Assembly: GCA_910578185.1 (NCBI GenBank)
Contig: CAJTPN010000002.1
Location: 1-64,000, forward strand
Direction of reading: 5' to 3'
DNA length: 64,000 nucleotides
From: an uncultured Acetatifactor sp.
GTDB taxonomy: Bacteria; Bacillota; Clostridia; Lachnospirales; Lachnospiraceae
Shown piece by piece: positions 6,709-15,221 of the stretch; within the stretch, counting starts at the first letter, position 1; every line of letters starts with the position of its first letter. Below the pieces are notes generated by a model. That model made no database searches and was not told the DNA's origin. It worked only from the letters and a program-made list of their open reading frames with translations. A program made the position numbers and the translations under genes.

Positions 6709-8682
6709 TTATGCTTTTTTGACTTTCGCAGGCAATGAGGCTTCCAGCTCTTCCAATTCTGTTTCCGTCTCCAGCATTCGCTCCAAAAGAGTTTCCTGAT
6801 TGTGCTCCTCCGCGTCGAGCTGTGTCTGTAGCTCCATGAGTTTTTCGTAATTCGTACCCAAATCAGGATCCATGAGACATAGCTTCAGTTCGTTGGCGTG
6901 CTGTTCGCTTGCCAACAGTTGTGCCTCATATTTTTCCAGTTGTTTTTTTAATCGCGCTTTTATTTTTCCGGGATTATAATAGGTCTTTTTGTCAAAAACA
7001 TCCTTCAGAGTGGGAATATCACGGGAAGAATCTGGCTGTGAGGCAGGACTGGTAATATTTATGGATTTCTTTCTCTTTTCTGACAGATATTCTTCATAGG
7101 AACCTACATACTGTGTGGCTTCTGCGCCCTCAAACTCCAAAATACCCGTGGCGGTTTGTTGAATAAAATACCGGTCGTGGGATACAAAGAGTACCGTTCC
7201 GGAGAAAGAACACAGCATTTGCTCCAGAGCTTCTTTTCCCATAATGTCCATGTGGTTGGTTGGCTCGTCCAGAATCAGGAGATTTGGCTTTGTCTGGAAC
7301 ATTTTACAAAGTGCCAGCCGGACTTTTTCTCCGCCGGAGAGTTGCCCCAGTTTTTTGTCAACTTCCTCCTGGGTGAACAGGAAACTGCCAAGGGCGCTTC
7401 GCACCTGTTCCCGTATCAGGTCGGGATAGACTTGCCAAAAATGTTCCAGGATGGTCTGTTCCGGATTCATGTCGTCCGTAATGGCCTGCTGCTGGTCAAA
7501 ATATCCCCATTCTACGTTCGGCCCGTAGAGAAAGCTGCCGTCTAAAGGTTTTAAGACGCCCACCAGCGTTTTCAGCAGAGTGGATTTCCCTATACCGTTT
7601 TCACCGATGATAGCCAGACGTTCGCCCTTGCGCAGAGAGAAGGACAGGCGGCAGAGCACTTTTTCATACCCGATGCAGAGTTTTCTTACGGTTAATACAT
7701 CTGTATAGCTCTCTATCCGCGGAGTAAAAAGGGCATGGAAGGTCTTGGTGTCGAAACGTCTTGGTTTTTCAATTTTCACCATATGTTCGATTGCCATGCG
7801 CTTGGAATGGGTGGCAGATACTTTGGTGGGGGTGTTTTTCCATTTTTCAATCCAATCCGTCAAACGTTTAATTTCCCGTTGCTGTTCTTCGTAGTCTTTT
7901 TCCTGTTTGGCCAGAGCTTCTTCTTTTTGCCTCATGAAGGCGGAATAATTGCCGGGATATCGTTTGATCCGATGGTATTCGATTTCGTAGGTCACATCGC
8001 TGACTTTGTCCAGAAACATACGGTCGTGGGAGATGATTACCACCGCCCGGTCATATTCTTTCAGATAGTTTTCAAGCCATTCGATTGTGGGCAGATCCAG
8101 ATGGTTGGTAGGTTCGTCCAACAGCATAATGTCCGGTCTGCTTAAGAGAAGCTTGATAAAGGCAATTCTGGTCTGCTGACCGCCGGAGAAGCTGCCAATG
8201 GGACGTTGCAAGTCTTCCAATGGGAAGCCGAATTTTTGAAACATGATCTCCATATCCTGCCGCCAGGTGTATCCTCTGAGTGCTTCCAGCTTTTTTTGTA
8301 AATAATCATATTCGTTTAGCAGAAAACCGTCAGAATTTGATTTTAACTGTTCCTCCACCACTTTCATTCTTGTTTCGCATTCAAAGATGGGGGCAAAACA
8401 TTTTTGAATTTCTTCCTCTGCCGTAATTGTTTTTTCCGTAAAATTGATCTGGCGTAGAAAACCGATCTGCTGATTACCGGCCATGGAAATGCCGCAGTTT
8501 TCGTCGCTGTCAGGATTATCCATTTGAATATCTCCGGCGATCAGCTTAAACAATGTGGTTTTACCGCAGCCGTTTCGGCCTACCACGGCAATTTTCTCCC
8601 GGTTGTGGATCTCAAAATTTACATCTTCTAATATGGTGTTTGCGCCGTACCGCACCAGCGCGTGTCTGATTTGATATCTCAT
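6709..8682 (-). CDS. ABC-F family ATPase (Uup/YdiF-like)
   Basis: A 657-residue soluble protein with two ABC domains and no membrane segment, as in the ABC-F translation factors that act at the ribosomal E site. Domain one has Walker A GRNGCGKTT, signature FSGGQQTR and Walker B LLLDEPTNHLD; domain two has GENGIGKST, LSGGEKVRL and LLILDEPTNHMD. The linker between them and a C-terminal coiled coil (about 560-650) fit the Uup/YdiF type. Some ABC-F proteins protect ribosomes from antibiotics, but nothing here singles out a resistance class. The start ATG 8682 lies 10 bases from GGAAGG; TTG 8700 and ATG 8691 are too close to or inside that site. Confidence 0.9.
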   Translation of the reverse strand: MRYQIRHALVRYGANTILEDVNFEIHNREKIAVVGRNGCGKTTLFKLIAGDIQMDNPDSDENCGISMAGNQQIGFLRQINFTEKTITAEEEIQKCFAPIFECETRMKVVEEQLKSNSDGFLLNEYDYLQKKLEALRGYTWRQDMEIMFQKFGFPLEDLQRPIGSFSGGQQTRIAFIKLLLSRPDIMLLDEPTNHLDLPTIEWLENYLKEYDRAVVIISHDRMFLDKVSDVTYEIEYHRIKRYPGNYSAFMRQKEEALAKQEKDYEEQQREIKRLTDWIEKWKNTPTKVSATHSKRMAIEHMVKIEKPRRFDTKTFHALFTPRIESYTDVLTVRKLCIGYEKVLCRLSFSLRKGERLAIIGENGIGKSTLLKTLVGVLKPLDGSFLYGPNVEWGYFDQQQAITDDMNPEQTILEHFWQVYPDLIREQVRSALGSFLFTQEEVDKKLGQLSGGEKVRLALCKMFQTKPNLLILDEPTNHMDIMGKEALEQMLCSFSGTVLFVSHDRYFIQQTATGILEFEGAEATQYVGSYEEYLSEKRKKSINITSPASQPDSSRDIPTLKDVFDKKTYYNPGKIKARLKKQLEKYEAQLLASEQHANELKLCLMDPDLGTNYEKLMELQTQLDAEEHNQETLLERMLETETELEELEASLPAKVKKA

Positions 8683-8999
8683 AATTATCATACCTTCCAA
8701 TCTGTATTTTTGTACGGGTAAAGCACTGAATTGCTTGAGCGGTTCCGGCGATAAAAAAACCGTGGCAAAATGGCCGCGGCTGAATCAGTTAGGGATATTA
8801 TCTATGGATTAACTGCCTGTAATCAAAGAAAAAAGTCCTGATGTCAGTCATTGATTCAGGTCACTGAATTGCTGCATACCGTAACAATTTGATCATAACA
8901 TAGAAGATGGGTAATTGCAATCATAGATTCATTGGTATATAATATGTTACGAATGTTTGAAATTTTGTTTTTGAGAGAGAGGAACCGGAGAAAAAAGAG
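8683..8999. other. Divergent intergenic region with a 12-base direct repeat
   Basis: This gap between the ABC-F gene and the deacylase gene holds the deacylase promoter at its right end. CACTGAATTGCT occurs twice (8724-8735 and 8861-8872). A C/G-rich patch near 8758-8785 can fold weakly. I see no gene and no known leader motif in it. Confidence 0.4.
8915..8943 (+). promoter_or_regulatory. Predicted promoter of the ybaK-like gene
   Basis: TTGCAA (8915-8920), exactly 17 bases, and TATAAT (8938-8943) form a strong sigma-A promoter about 57 bases before the start codon. Confidence 0.7.
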
Positions 9000-9500
9000 A
9001 TGTCAAAACAAAAAGAAGTGAAGACAAATGCTATGCGGATACTGGAGTCAATGAAGATTCCGTTTGCGCATTATACCTATGAGTGTGAGGCGTTTGTAGA
9101 TGGGCTGCAGATTGCGGATAAGCTTTCGCTGCCGTATGAGAAGGTCTATAAGACATTGGTCACTGTGGGGAACAGTAGAAATTATTTTGTGTTTGTGATT
9201 CCTGTGGACAGTGAGTTGGATTTGAAAGCGGCTGCCAGAAGCGTCGGTGAGAAAAATGTGGAGATGCTTCCCGTGAAGGATATCAACAGGGTGACGGGAT
9301 ATATCAGGGGAGGCTGCACCGCCATTGGCATGAAAAAGCAATATGTTACCAGAATTGATTCAGTCGCCGAAAAGCAGGAGAAAATATTTGTCAGCGGAGG
9401 GAAGGTGGGATTGCAGTTGGAACTTACGCCAAAGGATCTGGCCAGGGCTTCGGGAGCGGAATTCGACGATATTGTCAGGCACGGCGGAATGTGTTCTTAA
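9000..9500 (+). CDS. ybaK: Cys-tRNA(Pro)/aminoacyl-tRNA deacylase, YbaK/EbsC family
   Basis: A 166-residue editing enzyme that removes wrongly attached amino acids, classically cysteine from tRNA(Pro), so that proteins are not mistranslated. The fold's landmarks are present: the lysine of YEKVYKTLV near 51, and the loop GYIRGGCTAIGMKKQ near 100-114, which matches the YxRGGCSPIGMKK motif of YbaK proteins. Length agrees with the family. It has its own promoter and a GGAG site 9 bases from ATG, and appears to be a single-gene unit. The exact tRNA substrate in this organism is inferred from the family. Confidence 0.9.
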   Translation: MSKQKEVKTNAMRILESMKIPFAHYTYECEAFVDGLQIADKLSLPYEKVYKTLVTVGNSRNYFVFVIPVDSELDLKAAARSVGEKNVEMLPVKDINRVTGYIRGGCTAIGMKKQYVTRIDSVAEKQEKIFVSGGKVGLQLELTPKDLARASGAEFDDIVRHGGMCS

Positions 9501-9568
9501 ATGCGTTGGGAGGATTGGGGGCGCAGGCCGAATCGTAATGATGTACCCGTAAAGTTTTGGAAAAAGTA

Positions 9569-9597
9569 TTTAAAACAGAGTACATTTATGGTACAAT
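9569..9597 (+). promoter_or_regulatory. Weak candidate promoter of the lactonase gene
   Basis: TTTAAA (9569-9574), a 17-base spacer and TACAAT (9592-9597). The -10 is good but the -35 is weak. It lies about 70 bases before the lactonase start. Confidence 0.35.
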
Positions 9598-9667
9598 ATC
9601 CTTATTCGGCCAGAAAAGCAGCGGCTGAGTATGATATTTAAATTAAGGTGCGGAAGGGTGGCTTAAA

Positions 9668-10717
9668 ATGGAGAAAGAAAGGTATGTGGCATATATTTCC
9701 ACTTATACCCATGGGGATAAGCATGGGATAAAGATATACGATGTGGATATGGAGAATGGCCGTTTTGTTGAAAAGGACAAGGTTGAGATTACCAACTCTT
9801 CTTATGTGACAATTTCACACAATGGGAGTTATCTCTATTCCATTACGGATTTTGGCGTCGAGTCTTATTTTATTTTGGAGGACGGAAGTCTGAAGTTTAT
9901 AAATTACGCGCCTATCAACGGTATGCGGGGGTGTTATCTTTCTACCGACTATAAGGATCAATTTTTGTTTGTGGCGGGATATCATGACGGAAAGCTGACG
10001 GTACTTCGGCTGAAGCCGGACGGTTCCATCGGGGAAATAACGGATGAGATTTATCATAAAGGACTGGGCAGTATTGCGGAACGGAATTTCAGGCCCCACA
10101 TCAACTGTGCGAAGATGACCCATGATAACAAGTACCTTATGGTGGCCGATCAGGGAATGGATCATGTGAATGTATATCGGTTCGACAGTGTGAACGGAAA
10201 GGTACTGCTGGCGGATGTGATCAGGAGTGCTATGGAATCTGCCCCCAGGCATGTTAAGAGCTCCAAGGACGGTCGTTTTATTTATATTGTACATGAGTGG
10301 AAATGCTATATAGACGTATATTCTTACGAAGAGAAAAACAACCAGCCAGTGTTTGAAAAGATTCAGTCGGTGGAGACCTGTAAGCGGGAGAAGGGAAGTT
10401 CCAACGCTTCCAGCGCCCTTACTTTTTCAGAGGATTATCAATATCTGCTGAGCACCAATGCGGGTGATAATTCAGCGGTGCTGTTCCAGGTAGATCAGGA
10501 GACGGGTATGCTCTCGGAGGTTTTCTGCCTGCCTGTCAGCGGAGAGTATCCCAAGGACGCCGGATTATTCCCCAACAATAAGTATCTGGTGTCGCTGAAT
10601 CATGAAAGCAACGATGTGACTTTTTTTCATGTGGACATAGAGAGTGGTACGATGGTGATGAACGGACCGCCGATTAAGGTGGATGTGCCGAATTGCCTTG
10701 TGTTTCATAAACTGTGA
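9668..10717 (+). CDS. Lactonase-family seven-bladed beta-propeller (6-phosphogluconolactonase-like)
   Basis: A 349-residue cytoplasmic protein of the lactonase family (YbhE/Pgl type), which in E. coli opens 6-phosphogluconolactone. Repeating blade motifs are visible: ISHNGSYLYS, CAKMTHDNKYLMVADQG, VKSSKDGRFIYIVHEW, LTFSEDYQYLLSTNAGDNS and AGLFPNNKYLVSLNHESN, spaced about 50 residues apart. No signal peptide is present. The gene stands alone between a weak promoter and a strong terminator, so its substrate cannot be told from context; pentose-phosphate metabolism is the family default rather than a demonstrated role. Confidence 0.85.
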   Translation: MEKERYVAYISTYTHGDKHGIKIYDVDMENGRFVEKDKVEITNSSYVTISHNGSYLYSITDFGVESYFILEDGSLKFINYAPINGMRGCYLSTDYKDQFLFVAGYHDGKLTVLRLKPDGSIGEITDEIYHKGLGSIAERNFRPHINCAKMTHDNKYLMVADQGMDHVNVYRFDSVNGKVLLADVIRSAMESAPRHVKSSKDGRFIYIVHEWKCYIDVYSYEEKNNQPVFEKIQSVETCKREKGSSNASSALTFSEDYQYLLSTNAGDNSAVLFQVDQETGMLSEVFCLPVSGEYPKDAGLFPNNKYLVSLNHESNDVTFFHVDIESGTMVMNGPPIKVDVPNCLVFHKL

Positions 10718-10724
10718 CGAAGTG

Positions 10725-10763
10725 AAAAGGACTCCGGCCTGTTTTGCTGCCGGAGCCCTTTTT
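10725..10763. terminator. Bidirectional terminator between lactonase gene and aroC
   Basis: AAAAGG-A-CTCCGGC (10725-10738) pairs with GCCGGAG-C-CCTTTT (10749-10762) with one mismatch, and T residues follow. The A-run on the left gives a T-run on the minus strand, so the same hairpin can end aroC. Confidence 0.85.
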
Positions 10764-10781
10764 CGGAAAGCAAATCTTGGT

Positions 10782-11906
10782 TCAGGAGGTTTGTACAGGT
10801 GTATGAGGCCTGCCGTAATGTGCAGCAATGGAATCCATTTTGGCGGACATGTTTAAGAGCATGGCGTCCAGTACGGTGAGGGCTGTCATGCACTCCATAA
10901 CCACAACTGCTCTGGGAACGATGACGGGGTCATGGCGGCCTTTGATGTTGATGTCTATTTCCGACAATTCCCTGTTTACCGTGTGTTGGGTGCGGAAGAT
11001 GGAAGGGGTAGGCTTCACGTAAGCTCTCAGGATCAGAGTGTCGCCGTCGCTGATACCGCCCAGTATTCCGCCGGCATGGTTGGTGACCTTTGTGATTTTT
11101 CCGTCTGTCATGCGGAAGCCATCGTTATTTTCGCTGCCATATCGAAGGGACACTTGATGACCGTCGCCGATTTCTACTGCTTTTACGGCGCCGATGGACA
11201 TGATGGCTTTTGCCAGATTGGCGTCCAACTTTTCAAAGACCGGATCGCCGACACCCGCAGGGAGACCTTCCACAATACATTCCATACAGCCCCCGACGGA
11301 ATCACAATCCTGCTTTGCCTGTTCCAAGTATCGAAGAGCGGCTTTGTCTGCTTCAGGATCCGGCATGGCGGTGGGGGTATTGAGAATGGCCTGACGTCTG
11401 AAGCGGGTCATGTCCGCTTCCACGGGTCCCAAGGATCGGGTATAAGCACAGACTGTGACTCCTAGCTGTGCTAATATTTTGCAGGCCACGGCACCTGCTG
11501 CCACACGTCCCAGGGTTTCTCTGCCGGAAGAACGACCGCCGCCGCGATAATCGCGGAAACCGTATTTTTGATCAAAAGTATAATCCGCATGGCCCGGGCG
11601 GTAGCAGGAGGCGATTTCACTGTAATCGCTTGAGATTTGGGAGGTGTTTCTAACCATCAGGGAAATGGGGGAACCGGTAGTGCGGCCTTCAAATACGCCG
11701 GATAAAATTTCCACGGAATCCGCTTCCTTTCTCTGGGTCGCAATGCTGCTGGTGCCGGGCTTTCGTCTGTCCAGATACTGCTGGATATCTGCCTCATTCA
11801 GGGGCAGGCCGGCGGGACACCCGTCGATGACCACACCCAAAGCCTTTCCGTGGGACTCTCCCCAGGTGGTTATTTGAAAGATAGTGCCAAAAGTTGATCC
11901 TGCCAT
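10782..11906 (-). CDS. aroC: Chorismate synthase
   Basis: This enzyme makes chorismate from 5-enolpyruvylshikimate 3-phosphate, the last shikimate-pathway step, using reduced FMN. At 374 residues it has the usual length. Signatures are the N-terminal GESHGKALGVVIDGCPAG, RRKPGTSSIATQRKEAD, the RPGHADYTFDQKYG block with RDYRGGGRSSGRET (both flavin and substrate contacts), and a C-terminal DPVIVPRAVVVMECMTA. The start ATG follows AGGAG. No other shikimate gene is close, so it is a lone gene here. Confidence 0.97.
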   Translation of the reverse strand: MAGSTFGTIFQITTWGESHGKALGVVIDGCPAGLPLNEADIQQYLDRRKPGTSSIATQRKEADSVEILSGVFEGRTTGSPISLMVRNTSQISSDYSEIASCYRPGHADYTFDQKYGFRDYRGGGRSSGRETLGRVAAGAVACKILAQLGVTVCAYTRSLGPVEADMTRFRRQAILNTPTAMPDPEADKAALRYLEQAKQDCDSVGGCMECIVEGLPAGVGDPVFEKLDANLAKAIMSIGAVKAVEIGDGHQVSLRYGSENNDGFRMTDGKITKVTNHAGGILGGISDGDTLILRAYVKPTPSIFRTQHTVNRELSEIDINIKGRHDPVIVPRAVVVMECMTALTVLDAMLLNMSAKMDSIAAHYGRPHTPVQTS

Positions 11907-12104
11907 ATTAACTCCTCTTCCGCCGTGGGAACGGCTTTGTATTCTGTCTCATATCCCGTTGACCTGCGGCAGGGAAGTTTACCGGATTTGCCTTGGCCGG
12001 AAAGCGGAATATTTGTATTTATTATACAGAATGGGCATGAAAAAGGCAACAGTGGAAAATGTGATGGAGTCAGAACGGTAATTATAACAGGAGGTTGTAA
12101 GAAT

Positions 12105-13241
12105 ATGTATCGTATCTTAAAACAGGAAGGCAGGGCAAAGCGGGCGGAATTCAAAACCGTTCACGGTACCATTCAGACCCCTGTCTTCATGAATGTGGGA
12201 ACCGTGGCGGCGATCAAGGGAGCCGTAAGCACGGCGGACCTGGAACAGATAAGGACACAGGTGGAATTATCCAATACCTATCATCTGCATGTGAGACCGG
12301 GAGATCAGGTGGTGAAGCAGCTGGGGGGTCTCCATAAATTTATGTCCTGGGATAAACCTATATTGACGGATTCGGGAGGATTTCAGGTGTTCTCTCTTGC
12401 GGGTCTGCGCAGGATCAAGGAGGAGGGCGTGTATTTTCAATCCCATATTGACGGACGCAAGATATTTATGGGACCGGAGGAGAGTATGCGCATTCAGTCC
12501 AACCTGGCGTCCACTATTGCCATGGCTTTTGACGAATGCGCTCCCAGCAAGGCGGACAGGGGATATGTGCAGGCATCGGTGGATCGCACGGCGAGATGGC
12601 TGGAGCGGTGCAGAAAAGAGATGAGAAGACTGAATGGATTGGATGATACCATCAATCCGCATCAGTTGTTGTTTGGTATTAACCAGGGAGCAGTGTATCC
12701 CGAGATCAGGATAGAGCATGCAAAGCGTATTTCGGAGATGGAACTGGATGGTTATGCGGTGGGAGGTCTTGCCGTAGGGGAGACGCATGAGGAAATGTAT
12801 TATATTTTGGAGGAGGTTGTGCCGTTTTTGCCAAAGGACAAGCCCACCTATTTAATGGGAGTGGGAACACCTGCAAATATATTGGAAGGGGTGGAGAGGG
12901 GAATAGACTTTTTTGACTGCGTCTATCCAAGCAGAAACGGTCGCCATGGTCACCTGTACACCAATCAGGGAAAGATCAACCTGTTTAACGCAAAATATGA
13001 GCTGGATGACCGGCCTGTGGAAGAGGGCTGTGGATGCCCTGCCTGCAGCCGTTACTCCAGAGCGTATCTACGGCACTTGCTGAAAGCAAAAGAGATGCTG
13101 GGGATGCGCCTGTGTGTGCTTCACAATCTGTATTTTTATAATACCATGATGGAAGAGATTCGTAATGCTTTGGATGAAGGACGGTTTGCCGAATATAAGA
13201 AACAAAAACTGGCAGGAATGCAGCCCCAGAATACAAACTGA
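12105..13241 (+). CDS. tgt: Queuine/preQ1 tRNA-guanine transglycosylase
   Basis: A 378-residue enzyme that swaps guanine 34 for the queuine precursor in GUN-anticodon tRNAs. Key parts are the LTDSGGFQVFSL block with the catalytic Asp, GINQGAVYPEIR, GLAVGE, the second Asp in FFDCVYPSRNGRHG, and the C-terminal zinc site CGCPACSRY followed by LCVLHN. The reading frame is open further upstream, but ATG 12105 has a GGAGG site and begins with the normal Tgt head (MYRILKQEG), so the longer form is rejected. It is followed by yajC, the order seen in many bacteria. Confidence 0.97.
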   Translation: MYRILKQEGRAKRAEFKTVHGTIQTPVFMNVGTVAAIKGAVSTADLEQIRTQVELSNTYHLHVRPGDQVVKQLGGLHKFMSWDKPILTDSGGFQVFSLAGLRRIKEEGVYFQSHIDGRKIFMGPEESMRIQSNLASTIAMAFDECAPSKADRGYVQASVDRTARWLERCRKEMRRLNGLDDTINPHQLLFGINQGAVYPEIRIEHAKRISEMELDGYAVGGLAVGETHEEMYYILEEVVPFLPKDKPTYLMGVGTPANILEGVERGIDFFDCVYPSRNGRHGHLYTNQGKINLFNAKYELDDRPVEEGCGCPACSRYSRAYLRHLLKAKEMLGMRLCVLHNLYFYNTMMEEIRNALDEGRFAEYKKQKLAGMQPQNTN

Positions 13242-13291
13242 CAGGATCAGATTTTTCGGCAGTGTCATGAAGTTAGAACCGAACAAAGTTC

Positions 13292-13320
13292 TTGACCAAA
13301 AAGATTTTTTTGTGTATTAT
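13292..13320 (+). promoter_or_regulatory. Predicted promoter of yajC
   Basis: TTGACC (13292-13297), 17 bases, TATTAT (13315-13320) lie in the tgt-yajC gap and would let yajC be expressed apart from tgt. Confidence 0.6.
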
Positions 13321-13376
13321 GTCTATGATATGCAGAAAGAAGATATACAGGCGCGGGACGCCGGAATGGAGGAAAC

Positions 13377-13691
13377 ATGGGAATTTTATTGACAGAGGAT
13401 GTGGCGGTAGGGACAGGAGGAATTTTCAGTATTGTGATTATGTACGCTGTCTTGATCGGCGCAATGTGGTTTTTCTTTATGCGGCCTCAGAGTAAGGAAA
13501 AGAAGAGACTGGCGGCCATGCTTTCGGCGCTGGAGATCGGAGACTGTGTGCTGACCACATCTGGATTTTACGGCATTGTCATCGACATTACGGACGATTT
13601 GGTTATTGTTGAGTTTGGCAGTAATAAAAACTGCCGTATTCCGATGGATAAGTCCGCAATCAGCCGTGTTGAGAAGCCTGATGAGAATTGA
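13377..13691 (+). CDS. yajC: Preprotein translocase accessory subunit YajC
   Basis: A 104-residue single-span membrane protein that associates with the SecDF part of the Sec export machine. One membrane segment (about 14-36, IFSIVIMYAVLIGAMWFFFM) is followed by RPQSKEKKR and a small soluble domain with GDCVLTTSGFYGIV, the YajC hallmark. The start ATG has a GGAGG site. A strong terminator follows. Confidence 0.93.
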   Translation: MGILLTEDVAVGTGGIFSIVIMYAVLIGAMWFFFMRPQSKEKKRLAAMLSALEIGDCVLTTSGFYGIVIDITDDLVIVEFGSNKNCRIPMDKSAISRVEKPDEN

Positions 13692-13728
13692 GACCTTATG
13701 TCATAAATTAAGATTTGGAGTAATTTGG

Positions 13729-13763
13729 GCGGACCGATACAGGGAGTATTGGTTCGCTTTTTT
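13729..13763 (+). terminator. Terminator after yajC
   Basis: GCGGACCGATAC (13729-13740) pairs with GTATTGGTTCGC (13746-13757) over 12 positions with two G-U pairs, and six T residues follow. Confidence 0.85.
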
Positions 13764-13792
13764 GACTGTTCTTGATTCTTTATAATATTTTG

Positions 13793-13821
13793 TTGATATT
13801 TTTATCTTTATCAGTTATGAT
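13793..13821 (+). promoter_or_regulatory. Predicted promoter of leuB and probably ilvD-ilvB
   Basis: TTGATA (13793-13798), 17 bases, TATGAT (13816-13821). It gives a leader of about 120 bases before leuB. That leader has no T-box (no specifier stem and no AGGGTGG-type core) that I can find. Confidence 0.6.
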
Positions 13822-13951
13822 AAAAAGAAAGTTTTATTCCGGTTCGGGAAGGATATCGCATAATTGCCGGTTTGCAGCAGTTATTGGTATGCGGAAAGAA
13901 AAGGAAAACGGACAAAAGGTGCTCATAAGCTGCGGAAAGGAAAAGGATTCT

Positions 13952-15037
13952 ATGGAACTACATATCACATGTATTCCCGGGGACGGGATTGGTCCGGAAA
14001 TTATAGCGGAAGCAAAGAAGGTGTTGGAAAAAACGGCTGTGATTTACGGCCATAAAATGATTTTTGAAGATATTCTCATGGGAGGCGCCTCCATAGACGT
14101 ACACGGAGTGCCCTTGACTCAGGAGGCCGTTGAGAAAGCAAAAGCGGCGGATGCGGTATTGATGGGATCCATCGGAGGTGACACCACCACTTCGCCCTGG
14201 TATAAACTGCCTCCCAATCTGCGGCCTGAGGCGGGACTTCTCGCCATCAGAAAAGCACTGAATCTGTTTGCAAATTTGCGTCCAGCAATCTTGTATGATG
14301 AGCTTGCCGGTGCATGTCCTCTGAAAGAGGAAATCAGCAGAGCGGGATTTGACATGATGATCATGCGTGAGCTGACGGGAGGGCTGTATTTTGGTGAGCG
14401 TAAGACTATAGAGGAAAACGGCGTGAGAAAGGCGATGGACACGCTGACATATGATGAGAATGAAATTCGACGTATTGCCGTCAAGGGATTTGATATTGCA
14501 ATGAAACGACGCAGAAAGGTGACAAGCGTGGACAAGGCCAATGTGCTGGATTCCTCAAGATTGTGGAGAAAGGTTGTGGAGGAAGTTGCAAAGGATTATC
14601 CTGAGGTAAAGCTTGAGCATATGTTGGTGGATAACTGTGCCATGCAGCTTGTGAAGGATCCTGCGCAATTTGACGTGATACTGACGGAAAACATGTTCGG
14701 CGACATCCTTTCCGATGAGGCCAGTATGGTGACAGGATCCATCGGGATGCTGGCAAGCGCAAGCCTAAATGACAGCAAGTTTGGCCTGTACGAGCCAAGT
14801 CACGGCTCCGCGCCGGACATTGCGGGACAGGATATTGCCAATCCCATTGCCACTGTACTCAGTGCCGCCATGATGCTGCGTTACAGCTTCGACCTTGACA
14901 GGGAAGCGGACGCCATTGAAAAAGCGGTAAAGCAGGTACTGACGGAAGGTTATCGAACGGGTGATATTATGTCCCAGGGATGTACCAGGGTTGGCTGCAG
15001 CAAAATGGGAGAACTGTTGGCGGAACGTATTATATAG
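13952..15037 (+). CDS. leuB: 3-isopropylmalate dehydrogenase
   Basis: A 361-residue NAD-dependent enzyme of leucine synthesis that oxidises and decarboxylates 3-isopropylmalate. Motifs: IPGDGIGPEI at the head, LRPEAGLLAIRKAL, RELTGGLYFGER, the VDNCAMQLVKDP segment, NMFGDILSDEASM (metal-binding Asp) and YEPSHGSAPDIAGQ. The frame is open about 60 codons further upstream, but ATG 13952 is the first that starts with the normal LeuB head (MELHITCIPGDG) and it follows a purine-rich site AAAGG. leuA, leuC and leuD are not in the window. Confidence 0.96.
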   Translation: MELHITCIPGDGIGPEIIAEAKKVLEKTAVIYGHKMIFEDILMGGASIDVHGVPLTQEAVEKAKAADAVLMGSIGGDTTTSPWYKLPPNLRPEAGLLAIRKALNLFANLRPAILYDELAGACPLKEEISRAGFDMMIMRELTGGLYFGERKTIEENGVRKAMDTLTYDENEIRRIAVKGFDIAMKRRRKVTSVDKANVLDSSRLWRKVVEEVAKDYPEVKLEHMLVDNCAMQLVKDPAQFDVILTENMFGDILSDEASMVTGSIGMLASASLNDSKFGLYEPSHGSAPDIAGQDIANPIATVLSAAMMLRYSFDLDREADAIEKAVKQVLTEGYRTGDIMSQGCTRVGCSKMGELLAERII

Positions 15038-15046
15038 AAGTGAAGA

Positions 15047-15182
15047 GCCTAACCAGTTCCGGATTGCCATAAATTGATAGCGAGGCAGGTGAAGTTAGGA
15101 AGGCGCATGAAAGCAGTTTTCAGAAGTGCCTCTATAAGTGAAATCTGCTCTCATAACCAGTGCGCCGAGGGCACTTACCTTT
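15047..15182 (+). ncRNA. Candidate structured RNA between leuB and ilvD
   Basis: Four sets of complementary segments can be traced by eye. CCTAAC (15048-15053) pairs with GTTAGG (15094-15099). GGCGCA (15102-15107) pairs with TGCGCC (15161-15166) and encloses AGCAG-T-TTTC (15112-15121) with GAAA-T-CTGCT (15140-15149). The loops of the first and inner stems carry GAGGCA (15082-15087) and TGCCTC (15127-15132), a perfect 6-base loop-loop match. A rival pairing joins AAGTGCC (15124-15130) to GGCACTT (15170-15176). Rival pairs of this kind suit a regulatory leader for ilvD. It matches no riboswitch or T-box I know. The fold is hand-made and unproven. Confidence 0.4.
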
Positions 15183-15221
15183 AGGGCCGTCGCGCAGCAA
15201 CTTTAACTAGGAGAATAAAAT

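Noticed and set aside
8682..8700. TTG 8700 or ATG 8691 as the ABC-F start
   Set aside because: Both lie inside or against the GGAAGG site; ATG 8682 has normal spacing.
13822..15221. T-box or known BCAA riboswitch before leuB or ilvD
   Set aside because: No specifier-loop and no AGGGTGG-type core found; the ykkC/ppGpp conserved blocks are also absent.
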